The notes under the pieces are model-generated. The model saw only the letters and a program-made list of their open reading frames with translations. It did not search any database and was not told where the DNA came from. 64,000 nt of DNA, taken from positions 1 to 64,000 of the forward strand of contig CAMDTL010000001.1 in the NCBI GenBank assembly GCA_945907735.1. The letters are read 5' to 3'. A program made the position numbers and the translations under genes. Origin of the DNA: Methylotenera oryzisoli. GTDB taxonomy: Bacteria; Pseudomonadota; Gammaproteobacteria; Burkholderiales; Methylophilaceae. Shown in pieces: positions 52,086 through 63,711 of this stretch (positions are counted from its first letter, which is position 1; the number at the start of each line of letters is the position of its first letter).

Positions 52086-53530
52086 CGACATATTCAATTA
52101 AAACACCTGTGAAAAGTATCACAACAGATAGTCGCAAAGTGCAGCCAGGCAGCCTATTTTTAGCCTATCTGGGCGCCAAAACGGATGGTCGAGATTTTAT
52201 TGCCGATGCCATTAGCAACGGAGCCAGTGTGGTGCTGTGGGATTCTGAAGGTTTTGAGTGGAATGCCAAGTGGGGCATCGAAAATAAACCAGTTAAGCAG
52301 TTACGTCTACAAGCTGGCAGCATTGCCAGTCTATTTTATAGCAATCCATCGGAAAAACTTTGGATGGTTGGCGTAACAGGCACCAATGGTAAAACTTCCA
52401 TTTCGCAATGGTTAAGCCAATGTTTTAACCATTTGGGCAATAAAACTGCGGTGATAGGCACGCTGGGCAACGGTTTGCCAAATCAACTTAGCCCAACACC
52501 CAACACCACGCCAGATGCAGTTTTGTTACAGGAGATGTTGGCAGATTACGTGAAGCAAGATGTTAAAACCGTTGCAATGGAAGTGTCATCACACGGTTTA
52601 CATCAGGGTCGCGTGCGTGGCGTGCATTTTGATGTGGCGGTGCTGAGCAATTTAACGCGCGATCATTTGGATTATCACCAAACGTTTGAGGCCTATGCTG
52701 CTGCCAAGCGTAGCCTGTTTGAGTATAAGGATCTAACATGCGCGGTGCTGAACTGCGACGACACCTTTGGTCAGGCGCTTGAAAAAGATTTAAAAGCGGC
52801 TGCTAAAGCGGTGTTGACTTACGGCATTGAGCAAGGTGATGTACAGGCAGTTGATGTGCAATTTACAAATACGCACTTTAGTTTTAACGCCATTACGTCA
52901 TTTGCTGGTGCGCCATCTGCTAGTGCGCCAGTTAAGGTTAATTTGGTGGGTAAATTTAATGTGTACAACGTGCTGGCAGTGTTAGCTACACTGCTCGCCT
53001 CTAAAGTCAGTTTGACTGACGCGGTAGAGGCAATTTCACATATTGAACCTGCCAAGGGTCGCATGCAAATGTTGGGCGGCGGTGGCCTGCCGCTCATCGT
53101 GATCGATTATGCGCATACCCCTGATGCGCTAGAAAAAGTGCTGGAAACATTAAAAGCGCAGGCCAGCTCAAAATTAATCTGCGTGTTTGGTTGCGGCGGC
53201 AACCGCGATACTGGTAAACGCCCACTCATGGGTACAGTCGCTAGCAAGTTAGCAGATGTGGTGGTGTTGACTTCTGATAATCCGCGCGATGAAGCGCCCG
53301 ATGCGATTATTGAAGATATTTTAAAAGGCATGCAGGGCAATTATATGGTAGAGCAGGATCGTGCCAAAGCCATTTTGGTAGGCATACTCTCCGCTAAACC
53401 AAATGACATTGTGCTCATCGCAGGCAAAGGTCATGAAGAATACCAAGAAATCAAAGGCAAAAAACACTATTTTAGCGATATTGAGCAAGCCGAAACAGTG
53501 CTGAAAATTTACGCTAGGGCTGGTGCATGA
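52082..53530 (+). CDS. murE: UDP-MurNAc-tripeptide synthetase MurE
   Basis: 482 residues. ITTDSRKVQPGSLFLAYLG, ATP site VTGTNGKTSISQWLSQ, TTPDAVLLQEML, and the diaminopimelate-recognition motif TSDNPRDEAPDAI, which specifies meso-DAP rather than lysine. Adds the third residue of the peptide stem. Confidence 0.97.
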   Translation: MTTYSIKTPVKSITTDSRKVQPGSLFLAYLGAKTDGRDFIADAISNGASVVLWDSEGFEWNAKWGIENKPVKQLRLQAGSIASLFYSNPSEKLWMVGVTGTNGKTSISQWLSQCFNHLGNKTAVIGTLGNGLPNQLSPTPNTTPDAVLLQEMLADYVKQDVKTVAMEVSSHGLHQGRVRGVHFDVAVLSNLTRDHLDYHQTFEAYAAAKRSLFEYKDLTCAVLNCDDTFGQALEKDLKAAAKAVLTYGIEQGDVQAVDVQFTNTHFSFNAITSFAGAPSASAPVKVNLVGKFNVYNVLAVLATLLASKVSLTDAVEAISHIEPAKGRMQMLGGGGLPLIVIDYAHTPDALEKVLETLKAQASSKLICVFGCGGNRDTGKRPLMGTVASKLADVVVLTSDNPRDEAPDAIIEDILKGMQGNYMVEQDRAKAILVGILSAKPNDIVLIAGKGHEEYQEIKGKKHYFSDIEQAETVLKIYARAGA

Positions 53531-53549
53531 TGAGCTTAAAGGTACGCGC

Positions 53550-54965
53550 ATGCTAATGCTTTCTGACATTGCCAAAGCGGTTGGCGGCCAGTTAATTGGT
53601 TTGGATGTGCTGTGTGAAAGTGCGGGTTCAGATAGCCGCAACATCACTAACAATCAGTTATTTGTCGCGATTAAAGGCGAACGTTTTGATGGTAATGCGT
53701 ATGCTGCCGAGGCTATTCGCCAAGGCGCTGCGGCAGCCTTGGTGAGCGGTGCCAATACACAAGCCAACCCGGCCGTGTTGGTGGCAGATACACGCTTGGC
53801 GCTGGGTCAGCTGGCCAAATATTGGCGCGCAACATTGCCGCTGCCGCTGGTGGCGGTGACTGGTAGCAACGGCAAAACCACCGTAAAAGAAATGCTGGCG
53901 GCTATTTTACACGTAACGATATTGAACACCACTAGGTTAAATCACCCCGTAAGCCGTACTGTGCTTGCCACACAGGGCAACCTTAATAATGATATTGGTA
54001 TGCCGATGACTCTATTGAAGCTGCGCAAACAGCATGTGTATGCCGTGATCGAAATGGGCATGAGCCACGAAGGTGAAATTCGTTACCTGACCAATATCGC
54101 CAAGCCTAATGTGGCGGTGGTGAATAACGCAGGCATCGCCCACATTGGCGAGGTGGGTTCGCACGAGGGTATTGCACGTACCAAAGGTGAAATTTTTGAG
54201 GGTTTGGCTAGTGACGGCATTGCGGTCATCAATGCCGATGACGCTTATGCTGATTATTGGCAATCACTCAATCGTAACAGAAAAATCATTACATTTGGCT
54301 TGGATGCGAAAGCAGACGTCACAGCCAGTTATGAAGAAGTGGCCGGTGTTAGCAAAATTGCGTTGACAACGCCAGCGGGCAACATTGAATTTAAGTTGCA
54401 TGTGTTGGGCAAACACAATATTAGTAATGCGCTGGCGGCGAGTGCCTGCGCGCTTGCACTGGGAATTTCAAATGCAGATATTGCGCGTGGCCTAGAAAGT
54501 TTTGTCGCGGTAAAAGGTCGCTTGCAACGCAAAGCGGGGTTGAATGGCGCCAGCCTAATTGATGATACTTATAACGCGAATCCCGATTCGATGAAAGCTG
54601 CTATTGACGTACTGGCTAGCCAACAAGGCAAGCAAATTTTTGTGATGGGCGACATGGCAGAGTTGGGGGCGGACGCAGCTCAAATGCACGCCGATATTGG
54701 CTTGTACGCAAAACAAAAAGGCATACCACAGTTGCTTACTTTTGGTGAGCTCAGTCAGCAAGCTAGCCAAGTGTTTGGCATGAATGCACAACATTTTACC
54801 AGCTTAGAGGCATTGGTACTGCGCTTAAAAAATAGCATGCAAACCAATACCACTGTGTTGGTTAAAGGCTCACGCTTTATGCAAATGGAGCGCGTGGTAA
54901 ATGCGATAGCAGAAAAAGACGTTTCAAACAAAGCGCTCTCAAAAGAATTGATGGAGGAAAAGTAA
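53550..54965 (+). CDS. murF: UDP-MurNAc-pentapeptide synthetase MurF
   Basis: 471 residues from the ATG at 53550 (AAAGG seven bases upstream), 20 bases after murE; the longer frame overlapping murE is rejected. ATP site [22 protein letters not shown]-type TRLNHPVSRTVLATQGNLNN broken by a few extra residues, and DDTYNANPDSMKAAI. Adds D-Ala-D-Ala. The segment NTTRLNHPVSRTVLATQG appears slightly longer than usual (commonly ..T.GN.NN). Confidence 0.95.
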   Translation: MLMLSDIAKAVGGQLIGLDVLCESAGSDSRNITNNQLFVAIKGERFDGNAYAAEAIRQGAAAALVSGANTQANPAVLVADTRLALGQLAKYWRATLPLPLVAVTGSNGKTTVKEMLAAILHVTILNTTRLNHPVSRTVLATQGNLNNDIGMPMTLLKLRKQHVYAVIEMGMSHEGEIRYLTNIAKPNVAVVNNAGIAHIGEVGSHEGIARTKGEIFEGLASDGIAVINADDAYADYWQSLNRNRKIITFGLDAKADVTASYEEVAGVSKIALTTPAGNIEFKLHVLGKHNISNALAASACALALGISNADIARGLESFVAVKGRLQRKAGLNGASLIDDTYNANPDSMKAAIDVLASQQGKQIFVMGDMAELGADAAQMHADIGLYAKQKGIPQLLTFGELSQQASQVFGMNAQHFTSLEALVLRLKNSMQTNTTVLVKGSRFMQMERVVNAIAEKDVSNKALSKELMEEK

Positions 54966-56069
54966 ATGTTATTAGAACTCGCCAGATACTTTGCACACGA
55001 TATTCGTGGTTTTAATGTGTTTAACTACATCACGCTGCGCGCGGTGTTGGCGACACTGACCGCGCTAATTATTTCATTTATGGTTGGCCCAACCATGATA
55101 CGTAAACTCACCCAATACAAGGTGGGGCAAGCGGTGCGTGATGATGGTCCGCAAACACATTTAATTAAAGCAGGCACACCCACCATGGGCGGCGCATTGA
55201 TATTAGTGGCGATCTCTGTCGCAACTTTATTGTGGGGTGATTTGCATAATAAATATATTTGGGTAGTGTTGGTGACTACATTAGGCTTTGGCGCAATTGG
55301 CTGGGTAGATGACTATCGCAAAGTGGTGTATAAAAATCCTAAAGGCTTATCGGCCAAGGCTAAATACTTTTGGCAAAGCGTCATCGGTTTGGGCGTGGCG
55401 ATATTCTTGTATCAAACATCCACAATACCAGCAGAAACCACGCTTATTTTCCCATTTCTCAAAAATTTTGTGCTGCCTTTAAGCGCAGTGGGTTTTATTG
55501 TACTGACTTACTTAGTGATTGTTGGTAGCAGCAATGCGGTGAATTTGACCGATGGCTTAGATGGTCTGGCCATTATGCCAACGGTGATGGTAGGCAGCGC
55601 ACTGGGCATTTTTGCTTACGTGGCTGGGCACTTGTATTTCTCTAAATATTTGGGCATTCCCTATGTGGCGGGTGCGGGTGAGCTGATGGTGTTTTGCGCC
55701 GCCATGGCTGGCGCGGGCTTAGGTTTCTTATGGTTTAACGCTTATCCAGCAGAAGTATTTATGGGCGATGTTGGCGCATTGGCTCTGGGAGCCGCGCTGG
55801 GCATTGTTGCCGTAATCGTCCGGCAAGAGATTGTGCTGTTTATTATGGGTGGTGTTTTTGTGATGGAGACTTTCTCAGTTGCGCTGCAAGTATTGTATTT
55901 TAAATATACCAAATACAAAACAGGAGTCGGCCAACGTATTTTTTTAATGGCGCCGTTACATCACCACTACGAGCAAAAAGGCTGGAAAGAAACGCAAGTG
56001 GTGGTGCGGTTTTGGATTATCACCATGATGTTGGTACTGATTGGGCTGGCTACGCTGAAATTAAGATGA
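54966..56069 (+). CDS. mraY: Phospho-MurNAc-pentapeptide transferase MraY
   Basis: 367 residues, ten membrane helices. [52 protein letters not shown] (Asp catalytic) and [19 protein letters not shown] are all present. Makes lipid I on undecaprenyl phosphate. The start ATG follows murF with no gap. Confidence 0.98.
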   Translation: MLLELARYFAHDIRGFNVFNYITLRAVLATLTALIISFMVGPTMIRKLTQYKVGQAVRDDGPQTHLIKAGTPTMGGALILVAISVATLLWGDLHNKYIWVVLVTTLGFGAIGWVDDYRKVVYKNPKGLSAKAKYFWQSVIGLGVAIFLYQTSTIPAETTLIFPFLKNFVLPLSAVGFIVLTYLVIVGSSNAVNLTDGLDGLAIMPTVMVGSALGIFAYVAGHLYFSKYLGIPYVAGAGELMVFCAAMAGAGLGFLWFNAYPAEVFMGDVGALALGAALGIVAVIVRQEIVLFIMGGVFVMETFSVALQVLYFKYTKYKTGVGQRIFLMAPLHHHYEQKGWKETQVVVRFWIITMMLVLIGLATLKLR

Positions 56070-56085
56070 ACTGTTAATTCAATAA

Positions 56086-57483
56086 ATGAAACTGCAATTA
56101 CATAACAGGCGTGTATTAGTGCTGGGTCTTGGTGAAACAGGGCTAGCGGTTTTGCGCTGGCTGGCTAAGCAAGGCGCGGTATTGTCGGTTGCTGATTCGC
56201 GGGATAATCCGCCCAATCTAGAAGATGTGATTAGCCGTATGCCACAGGTGGAAATTTACCCAGGTAAGTTTAAGCAGGAAGTTTTATTGAATGCTGAGTT
56301 GATTGTGATTAGCCCAGGCGTGCCATTAGCAGACCCTGCGGTGCAAGCCGCCATTAAACAAGGCATTCCGGTGATTGGTGATGTGGAATTGTTTGCGCAA
56401 TACCGTTCAACAAATGCAAAAGTCATCGGCATTACTGGCTCAAACGGCAAAACCACGGTGACGACTTTAGTAGGCGAAATGTGCAAAGAGGCGGGTTTAA
56501 AAACCATCGTTGCGGGTAATATCGGACTGCCAGTGTTGGATGCTTTGCAAATGGAAACACCTGATATTTATGTGCTAGAGCTTTCCAGTTTTCAGCTAGA
56601 AACCACAGCTAATTTAAGTTTAGACGCCGCAACAGTGCTGAATGTGTGTGAAGACCATATGGACAGATACGCTAGCGTTGCAGATTATGCTGCCGCCAAA
56701 GCACGTATTTTGGTGCATGCAAAAGTGGCCGTGTTAAATCGCGATGACGCAGTAACGCTGGTGATGAGCACTAATAAGTTTAGTGGAAAAACGGTCACAT
56801 TTGGCTTACATGCTGCGCCTACTGCAAACGACCTTGGCGTAAGTGATCACACAGGGGTGCATTATTTGACGAGCGGACAGCGTAGGCTGTGTAAAACCAG
56901 TGAGCTTAAAATTACTGGTCAACACAATGTGGCGAACGCACTGGCTGCGGCAGCTTTGTGTGATGCTGTTGGCATCGAAAAGATTGCCATCAAGTATGTA
57001 TTGCGTAATTTTAAAGGCTTGCCGCATCGTGTGGAATGGATTGCTAATATTGACGATGTCGATTTTTTTGATGATTCAAAAGGTACTAATGTAGGCGCTA
57101 CTTGTGCGGCGATTTTGGGCATGACTAAAAATGACAAGCCACAAAAAGTAGTGTTAATAGCGGGAGGTGACGGCAAAGGGCAAGATTTCACCCCTTTAGC
57201 ATCTGCCCTGCAAGCCAATAGCCATGCTGTTGTGTTGATAGGGCGTGATGCGTCTTTAATAGAAGCGGTATTGGCAAAAACTAATATTCCAATTCACCAC
57301 GCAGCAGATTTGCCTGCAGCGGTGCATATTGCCAAAAAACTGGCACAAGCGGGTGACGCGGTATTGCTTTCTCCCGCTTGTGCCAGTTTTGATATGTTTA
57401 AAAACTATGTGCATCGCGCAGAAGTGTTTGTGGCAGCGGTTAAAAATTTAGAACACGCAACACAAAGGGTGGTGACATGCTAA
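56086..57483 (+). CDS. murD: UDP-MurNAc-L-Ala:D-Glu ligase MurD
   Basis: 465 residues. N-terminal nucleotide-binding start [20 protein letters not shown] site [36 protein letters not shown] and [12 protein letters not shown]-terminal [15 protein letters not shown]. Adds D-glutamate as the second residue. The last codons overlap ftsW by 7 bases. Confidence 0.97.
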   Translation: MKLQLHNRRVLVLGLGETGLAVLRWLAKQGAVLSVADSRDNPPNLEDVISRMPQVEIYPGKFKQEVLLNAELIVISPGVPLADPAVQAAIKQGIPVIGDVELFAQYRSTNAKVIGITGSNGKTTVTTLVGEMCKEAGLKTIVAGNIGLPVLDALQMETPDIYVLELSSFQLETTANLSLDAATVLNVCEDHMDRYASVADYAAAKARILVHAKVAVLNRDDAVTLVMSTNKFSGKTVTFGLHAAPTANDLGVSDHTGVHYLTSGQRRLCKTSELKITGQHNVANALAAAALCDAVGIEKIAIKYVLRNFKGLPHRVEWIANIDDVDFFDDSKGTNVGATCAAILGMTKNDKPQKVVLIAGGDGKGQDFTPLASALQANSHAVVLIGRDASLIEAVLAKTNIPIHHAADLPAAVHIAKKLAQAGDAVLLSPACASFDMFKNYVHRAEVFVAAVKNLEHATQRVVTC

Positions 57484-58643
57484 GCCCCGTGATGCACAGT
57501 AGCGAGCGTATAAACGCTGCCAGTTACGACCAAATGTTGTTATGGATCACCTTTATTTTACTGGGCTTAGGTTTGGTGATGGTATATTCGGCATCGATTG
57601 CGATTGCTGAAGCCGACAGAGCAGTTGGGCACCAAAGTGCTTATTTTTTAATGCGTCAATCCATATTTATCTCCATTGGTTTGATTGCTGGATTTGTCTC
57701 ATTTCAAATTCCCGTTGCATGGTGGCAAAAAATGGCACCTTACTTGTTTTTAGCAGGTTTGGCATTATTAGTGTTGGTGCTCATTCCTGGTGTTGGGCGT
57801 AATGTGAATGGCAGCCAGCGCTGGCTTTCGTTGTTTGTGTTTAATTTACAACCGTCTGAGCTAATGAAGTTATTTGCGGCAATGTACGTAGCTGATTACG
57901 TAGTGCGCAAAGCGCCACAGATGGATAGCATCCTCAAAGGTTTTTTGCCGATGGTTGCGGTGATGGTACTGGTAGGGTTTTTGCTGCTGCGCGAGCCAGA
58001 TTTTGGCGCATTTGCAGTTATCGCGGCGATTTCTATTTCCATACTTTGGTTGGGTGGCATTAATATCAAAATCTTTGCAGGTTTGTTGGCGCTATTGCCT
58101 GTCGCCATCTATTTCTTAATTTGGAGCTCGCCCTATCGTCTAGAGCGTGTCATCGGCTTTTTAGATCCTTGGGCTGATCCATTTGGAAAAGGTTACCAGC
58201 TTTCGCATGCGCTCATCGCATTCGGTCGTGGCGAATGGTTTGGCGTAGGCTTAGGCGCAAGCGTCGAGAAATTGCTGTATTTGCCAGAGGCGCATACCGA
58301 CTTTTTATTGGCAGTAATCGCCGAAGAGCTTGGCTTTGTTGGTGTGCTGACGGTGCTGGGCTTGTTCGCTTGGATTGTGATTCGTGCGTTTGGCATTGGC
58401 AAAGAAGCCGTGGCGAATGAGCGCTATTTCGCCGCTTTACTGGCACAAGGCCTTGGTGTGTGGATGGGTGTGCAAGGCATTATCAATATGGGTGTGAATA
58501 TGGGTGTGTTGCCCACCAAAGGCTTAACGTTGCCACTACTGTCATTTGGCGGCAGTGGTATTTTGGCTAACTGCATCGCGATGTCGATTTTGCTACGGAT
58601 TGATTTTGAAAACCGCCGCCTTCAGAAGGGCTTGACTGCATGA
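57477..58643 (+). CDS. ftsW: Septal peptidoglycan polymerase FtsW (SEDS family)
   Basis: 388 residues, ten membrane helices. [13 protein letters not shown] and [21 protein letters not shown] with the catalytic Asp, and the C-terminal [19 protein letters not shown]. Glycosyltransferase that polymerises lipid II at the septum with FtsI. Confidence 0.97.
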   Translation: MLSPVMHSSERINAASYDQMLLWITFILLGLGLVMVYSASIAIAEADRAVGHQSAYFLMRQSIFISIGLIAGFVSFQIPVAWWQKMAPYLFLAGLALLVLVLIPGVGRNVNGSQRWLSLFVFNLQPSELMKLFAAMYVADYVVRKAPQMDSILKGFLPMVAVMVLVGFLLLREPDFGAFAVIAAISISILWLGGINIKIFAGLLALLPVAIYFLIWSSPYRLERVIGFLDPWADPFGKGYQLSHALIAFGRGEWFGVGLGASVEKLLYLPEAHTDFLLAVIAEELGFVGVLTVLGLFAWIVIRAFGIGKEAVANERYFAALLAQGLGVWMGVQGIINMGVNMGVLPTKGLTLPLLSFGGSGILANCIAMSILLRIDFENRRLQKGLTA

Positions 58644-59734
58644 TGTTCGCTAACTCAGTCACGCAGTCGAAAACAGGTACGCTGATGGTCATGGCGGGCG
58701 GCACGGGTGGCCATGTTTATCCAGCCATGGCGGTGGCAGATTGCATGATAACGCATGGTTGGAAAGTGGTTTGGCTCTGCACCGAAGGTGGCATGGAGAA
58801 CAAATTAATCGAAGATAAAAACTACAGCAAAGCCATGATGACCATGCGCGGCGTGCGTGGCAAAGGTTTGTTGGGTTGGATTTTATTGCCCATGAAATTA
58901 GTCATTGCGTTTAAACAAAGCTTTGCGGCCATGCGTAAATATCGGCCGACTGTGGTGTTGGGAATGGGTGGTTTTGCGGCTTTTCCTGGTGGATTAATGG
59001 CGAAATTACTCGGTAAACCACTCGTTATACATGAACAAAACTCAATTGCAGGTTTGACCAATAAAAGTTTGGCGCATTTTGCAAATAAAGTATTAGTGGC
59101 ATTTCCTGCAGCGCTTGCTCAGCAGGCTGAACTAGTAGGCAATCCAGTGCGTGAAGAAATTACGCAATTAGCAATGCCGGAAGTGCGTTATGGCCAACGC
59201 ACTGGCAAGCTGAAATTGTTAGTCGTAGGCGGCAGCTTGGGTGCGGCAGCGCTTAATGAAGTTTTGCCAAAAGCCTTGGCAGCATTGCCAGAGAATGCGC
59301 GGCCTGAAGTGGTGCATCAAGCAGGGGGAAAACATATCGAGGCGCTGCAAGCCAATTACCATGCGGCTGGGGTGCATGCTGAAACAAAGGCCTTTATCAA
59401 TAACATGGCGGAAATGTATGCTTGGGCGGATGTGGTAATTTGCCGCGCAGGCGCGCTCACTATTGCGGAGTTGGCTTGCGTGGGTGTGGCGAGTGTATTG
59501 GTGCCTTTCCCGCATGCGGTGGATGACCACCAAACTTATAACGCCAAATATTTGAGTGATGCGGGTGCCGCGAAATTAATACAGCAAACAGAATTTAATG
59601 TGCAAAAAGCGACAGAAATTTTGCGCAATTTAACGCGTGAGGTTTGCTTGGAAATGGCCATTAAAGCCAAACAATTAGCCAAGCCAGAGGCCACACATAC
59701 AGTCGCGAAAATATGTATGGAGGTAGCGTTATGA
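58640..59734 (+). CDS. murG: UDP-GlcNAc:lipid I transferase MurG
   Basis: 364 residues, GT-B fold. [18 protein letters not shown] (G-loop 1), [14 protein letters not shown] (G-loop 2), [29 protein letters not shown] (G-loop 3), and the donor site [11 protein letters not shown] here as [12 protein letters not shown]. Converts lipid I to lipid II. ATGA overlap with ftsW. Confidence 0.97.
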   Translation: MMFANSVTQSKTGTLMVMAGGTGGHVYPAMAVADCMITHGWKVVWLCTEGGMENKLIEDKNYSKAMMTMRGVRGKGLLGWILLPMKLVIAFKQSFAAMRKYRPTVVLGMGGFAAFPGGLMAKLLGKPLVIHEQNSIAGLTNKSLAHFANKVLVAFPAALAQQAELVGNPVREEITQLAMPEVRYGQRTGKLKLLVVGGSLGAAALNEVLPKALAALPENARPEVVHQAGGKHIEALQANYHAAGVHAETKAFINNMAEMYAWADVVICRAGALTIAELACVGVASVLVPFPHAVDDHQTYNAKYLSDAGAAKLIQQTEFNVQKATEILRNLTREVCLEMAIKAKQLAKPEATHTVAKICMEVAL

Positions 59735-61128
59735 AACATAAGGTGAAAAATATACACTTTGTCGGCATCGGCGGCGCTGGTATGAGCGGTATTGCCGAAG
59801 TGCTGATCAATTTGGGCTTTAAAGTTTCAGGTTCAGATTTGGCCAATAATTCGGTCACGCAACGCTTGAAAAAATTTGGCGCAATCGTGTATCAAGGCCA
59901 CTCGGCCGAAAATTTAAATGCGGCCGACGTGGTGGTGGTGTCCAGTGCGGTGAATGAGCATAACCCTGAGATTATTGCTGCACGCGCAAACAATATCCCA
60001 GTAATTCCGCGCGCGCTGATGTTGGCTGAACTGATGCGTTTTAGACAAGGTATCGCTGTTGCAGGTACGCATGGTAAAACAACGACGACTAGCCTAATCG
60101 CCAGTATTTTGGCTGAGGCTGGCATGGACCCCACTTTTGTGATTGGTGGAAAACTCGAGTCGGCCAGCGCCCATGCGCGACTGGGCACGGGTGAATATAT
60201 TGTGGCTGAGGCGGATGAATCGGATGCCTCATTCTTGCATTTAACACCCGTGATGGCGGTGGTGACTAATATCGACCAAGACCACATGGACACCTATGAG
60301 CATAGTTTCGACAAGCTTAAAAGTGCCTTTGTGGAATTTTTACAGCAATTGCCATTTTGGGGCATGGCGGTGGTGTGCGTGGATGATGCCAATATCCGCG
60401 AGATTTTGCCGCGTGTCACCAAGCCAGTAATGACTTATGGCTTTAGTGAAGAAGCCCGTATTCGCGCCAGAAATGTACGTGCTGATAACGGCAAAATGCA
60501 CTTTACGGTGGATAGAATAAACGGCGTGACAACAACGTTTGACGTGACCCTTAACTTACCAGGCAATCATTATGTGCTGAATGCGCTGGCGGCGATTGCG
60601 ATTGCCAGTGAACTCAATATTGCAGATAAATTTATCATCAAAGCACTGGCCGAGTTTAAAGGTGTTGGCCGGCGTTTTGAGCGTTATGGTGAAGTTGCAT
60701 CAAGAGTTGGTGGCGCATTTACGTTAATCGACGATTACGGCCATCATCCAGTTGAGATGCGGGCGGTGATTGCCGCAGCGCGCGATGCCTTCCAAAATCG
60801 CAGGCTGGTGTTGGCGTTTCAGCCACATCGTTTCACTAGAACTAGAGACTGTTTTGAGGATTTTGTACGCGTACTTTCTACCGCAGATGCGGTGATACTC
60901 ACCGAAGTGTATTCGGCTGGCGAGGTGCCCATCGTAGCGGCGGACTCACGTTCCTTAATTCGCGCGGTGCGCGTGGCAGGCAAGGTAGAACCGCTATTTG
61001 TGGAAACCACCGACGAGCTACCTGAGGCGATTTTGAATATGGCGCAAGCGAATGACGTGGTGATTGTGATGGGTGCAGGCTCTATCGGTCATGTGGCTTC
61101 TAATACTAAGGAGTTGGCAAGTAAATGA
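59731..61128 (+). CDS. murC: UDP-MurNAc:L-Ala ligase MurC
   Basis: 465 residues from the ATG at 59731 (GGAGG seven bases upstream, ATGA overlap with murG); the six extra codons upstream are rejected. [25 protein letters not shown] site [40 protein letters not shown]. Adds L-alanine as the first stem residue. Confidence 0.97.
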   Translation: MKHKVKNIHFVGIGGAGMSGIAEVLINLGFKVSGSDLANNSVTQRLKKFGAIVYQGHSAENLNAADVVVVSSAVNEHNPEIIAARANNIPVIPRALMLAELMRFRQGIAVAGTHGKTTTTSLIASILAEAGMDPTFVIGGKLESASAHARLGTGEYIVAEADESDASFLHLTPVMAVVTNIDQDHMDTYEHSFDKLKSAFVEFLQQLPFWGMAVVCVDDANIREILPRVTKPVMTYGFSEEARIRARNVRADNGKMHFTVDRINGVTTTFDVTLNLPGNHYVLNALAAIAIASELNIADKFIIKALAEFKGVGRRFERYGEVASRVGGAFTLIDDYGHHPVEMRAVIAAARDAFQNRRLVLAFQPHRFTRTRDCFEDFVRVLSTADAVILTEVYSAGEVPIVAADSRSLIRAVRVAGKVEPLFVETTDELPEAILNMAQANDVVIVMGAGSIGHVASNTKELASK

Positions 61129-62012
61129 CACAGGTCGCCGCAAAATCGCAATTACTTAAAAACGAACCATTGGCACGCTATACCAGTTGGCGCGTGGGCG
61201 GGTGCGCAGACCGCTTATTTGTGGCCGAAAACTTGAGCGAATTACAAGCTTTTATGCGCAGTTTAGACCACACCGAGCCCATGTTTTTTATTGGCTTAGG
61301 TAGCAATTTATTGGTGCGCGATGGTGGTGTGCGCGGCACGGTGATTGTGATGCATCAGGCATTGAGTGATTTGCGCGTGGATGGAAAATACATATTCGCT
61401 GAAGCCGGTGTCACTTGTGGAAAATTAGCCAAGTTTTGTGCCAACCAATTTAAAGCGGGCGGCGAATTTATGGCGGGCATCCCTGGCACGGTGGGTGGCG
61501 CATTGGCCATGAACGCGGGTTGCTATGGCTCTGAGACTTGGAATATCGTGTATCAAGCGTTGACCATCGACAGGCAAGGCGCAACACATGTGCGCAACGG
61601 ATTTGAATTTATCCCGAGTTATCGCCATGTTGAAATGCCGATTCCAGATGAGTGGTTTTTGGGGGCCTGGTTTAAGCTGGAACAAGGCGATGCAGAAGAA
61701 TCGCATCAAAAAATTAAAAAATTATTAGCGACACGTTTAGCCAGTCAACCGCTTAATTTTCCGAGTGCAGGCTCTACATTTAGAAATCCACATGGCGATT
61801 TTGCGGCGCGATTAATTGAGGCTAGTGGTTTAAAAGGCTACCAAATTGGTGGTGCGCAAATCTCGCCAAAACACGCCAATTTTATTGTGAATGTAGGAGA
61901 TTGCACGGCGCTAGACATTGAATTGCTGATTCGTCACATGAAAGACACGGTGCTCGAGAAACAAGGTGTGGTGCTGCAGCAAGAGGTGAGGGTGATAGGC
62001 GAGTATGCATAA
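61125..62012 (+). CDS. murB: UDP-N-acetylenolpyruvoylglucosamine reductase MurB
   Basis: 295 residues. [20 protein letters not shown] (FAD/type I start), [45 protein letters not shown] with the catalytic Ser and AGSTF..P block. Forms UDP-MurNAc with NADPH. Overlaps murC by ATGA and ddl by 8 bases. Confidence 0.97.
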   Translation: MTQVAAKSQLLKNEPLARYTSWRVGGCADRLFVAENLSELQAFMRSLDHTEPMFFIGLGSNLLVRDGGVRGTVIVMHQALSDLRVDGKYIFAEAGVTCGKLAKFCANQFKAGGEFMAGIPGTVGGALAMNAGCYGSETWNIVYQALTIDRQGATHVRNGFEFIPSYRHVEMPIPDEWFLGAWFKLEQGDAEESHQKIKKLLATRLASQPLNFPSAGSTFRNPHGDFAARLIEASGLKGYQIGGAQISPKHANFIVNVGDCTALDIELLIRHMKDTVLEKQGVVLQQEVRVIGEYA

Positions 62013-62934
62013 AGATTTTAATCAATTTGGCAAAGTGGCCGTGCTATTGGGTGGCAAATCGGCTGAGCGCGAAATATCACTAAAAAGTGGTGCTGCGGTG
62101 CTGGCGGCTTTATTGCATCAGGGTGTGGATGCCAAAGCATTCGACCCAGCTAGCCAGGAATTAAGCGAACTAAAAGGATTTGATCGTGCATTCAACGCGC
62201 TGCACGGTCGCTATGGCGAAGATGGCACGATTCAAGGCGCGCTGGAACTGATGAATATTCCCTACACTGGCAGCGGCGTGATGGCGTCTAGCGTGGGCAT
62301 GGATAAATGGCGTACCAAATTATTGTGGCGTGTGTTAGATATCAAAACGCCAGATTTCGAGGTGGTGAACGCACAAAGTGATTTTGCAGCGATAGAGAGG
62401 AAACTAGGATTGCCGCTATTTGTGAAGCCCGCCAATGAAGGTTCGAGTATTGGCATTACAAAAGTTAAGCAAAAAGGCGGCTTGGAAGACGCATGGGTAT
62501 TGGCCTGCACGGTGGACCCTTTAGTGATTGCAGAGCAATTTATTGGCGGTGGCGAATATACCGTGGGCATTCTAGGTGAAACGCCATTGCCGATTGTAGG
62601 AATAGTGCCAAAAAATGAGTTTTACGATTACGAAGCCAAGTATTTGCGCAATGACACTGAGTATTTATGCCCATGCGGTTTGAGTAAAGCGAAAGAAGCG
62701 CAAATTCAAGCCGAAGCACTACAAGCATTTCGCGCCGTGGGTTGCAAAGGTTGGGGGCGTGTGGACTTTTTAATGGATGAAGCAGGGGCGCATTACTTTT
62801 TAGAAGTGAATACCAGCCCAGGTATGACTGATCACAGCTTGGTACCAATGGCGGCTAAGGCAGCTGGCATTAGTTTTGATGATCTCGTGATTAAGATTTT
62901 AGAAATGACGTTGGAGCCAAATGATGTGGGATAA
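62005..62934 (+). CDS. ddl: D-alanine--D-alanine ligase
   Basis: 309 residues, DdlB-size. [51 protein letters not shown] (ATP-grasp), [31 protein letters not shown]. Supplies D-Ala-D-Ala to MurF. The 3' end overlaps ftsQ. Confidence 0.97.
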   Translation: MHKDFNQFGKVAVLLGGKSAEREISLKSGAAVLAALLHQGVDAKAFDPASQELSELKGFDRAFNALHGRYGEDGTIQGALELMNIPYTGSGVMASSVGMDKWRTKLLWRVLDIKTPDFEVVNAQSDFAAIERKLGLPLFVKPANEGSSIGITKVKQKGGLEDAWVLACTVDPLVIAEQFIGGGEYTVGILGETPLPIVGIVPKNEFYDYEAKYLRNDTEYLCPCGLSKAKEAQIQAEALQAFRAVGCKGWGRVDFLMDEAGAHYFLEVNTSPGMTDHSLVPMAAKAAGISFDDLVIKILEMTLEPNDVG

Positions 62935-63676
62935 GCCACGGCTTTTAAACTGGATTGCGAATTTTCTTTTCGCCCTAGCCGTTGTGTTGTTTTTATATGC
63001 ACTGCTGTTTGTGGTGGTGCATTTGCCGATATTTCCGATGCGCGAAGTGAAAGTGGATGGCCAATTGGCGCATGTGAATCGCGAGCAAATAAAACTAATC
63101 ATCGCTAAACATTTGAAAGGTAATTTTTTCACCTTGGATTTAATTAAAACGCGCGATGCATTCGAAAAGCTACCTTGGGCGCGCAATGTGAGCGTACGCC
63201 GGCGTTGGCCAGACAAATTGGATGTGGCTATTGAGGAGCATCAAACCTTGGCGCGCTGGGGCAATATCGCGTTGGTGAATACACATGGTGAGTTGTTTCA
63301 AGCGGCGACAGATGCAGAATTGCCCGTATTTTATGGCCCAGGTGATGGCGTGCTGGAAGTGACAAAAAGTTACAGCAATTACAGCCAAATTTTGAATAAA
63401 GCCGGCATCAAAATTGCGCAAGTGACATTGTCGCCGCGTCGCGCTTGGGAAATTAAAACCAACAAAGGTTTGTTGATTGCATTAGGTCGCATCGATATGG
63501 GGTTGAGATTGAATAAATTTGCAGGTGCGTATCAATCCACGCTCAGCCAATTGAATGTAAAAGTGGCGTATGCCGATTTGCGTTATCCCAATGGGTTCGC
63601 GGTACGCAAGCCAGTTGGATCAAAGCCAGTAGCGCCAGCGACACCTGTTAAGCCAGTTAAGGCTGCTAATGCTTGA
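62921..63676 (+). CDS. ftsQ: Cell division protein FtsQ
   Basis: 251 residues; the ATG at 62921 or the next codon 62924 may start it. One membrane helix (about 14-35), a POTRA domain beginning [20 protein letters not shown], then [21 protein letters not shown] and the beta domain. A Pro/Val/Lys-rich tail ends it. FtsQ links FtsL/FtsB with FtsA/FtsZ. Confidence 0.95.
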   Translation: MMWDKPRLLNWIANFLFALAVVLFLYALLFVVVHLPIFPMREVKVDGQLAHVNREQIKLIIAKHLKGNFFTLDLIKTRDAFEKLPWARNVSVRRRWPDKLDVAIEEHQTLARWGNIALVNTHGELFQAATDAELPVFYGPGDGVLEVTKSYSNYSQILNKAGIKIAQVTLSPRRAWEIKTNKGLLIALGRIDMGLRLNKFAGAYQSTLSQLNVKVAYADLRYPNGFAVRKPVGSKPVAPATPVKPVKAANA

Positions 63677-63711
63677 TTTAAGAATTGAAAGTATGAAAAA
63701 GGGAGTTAACT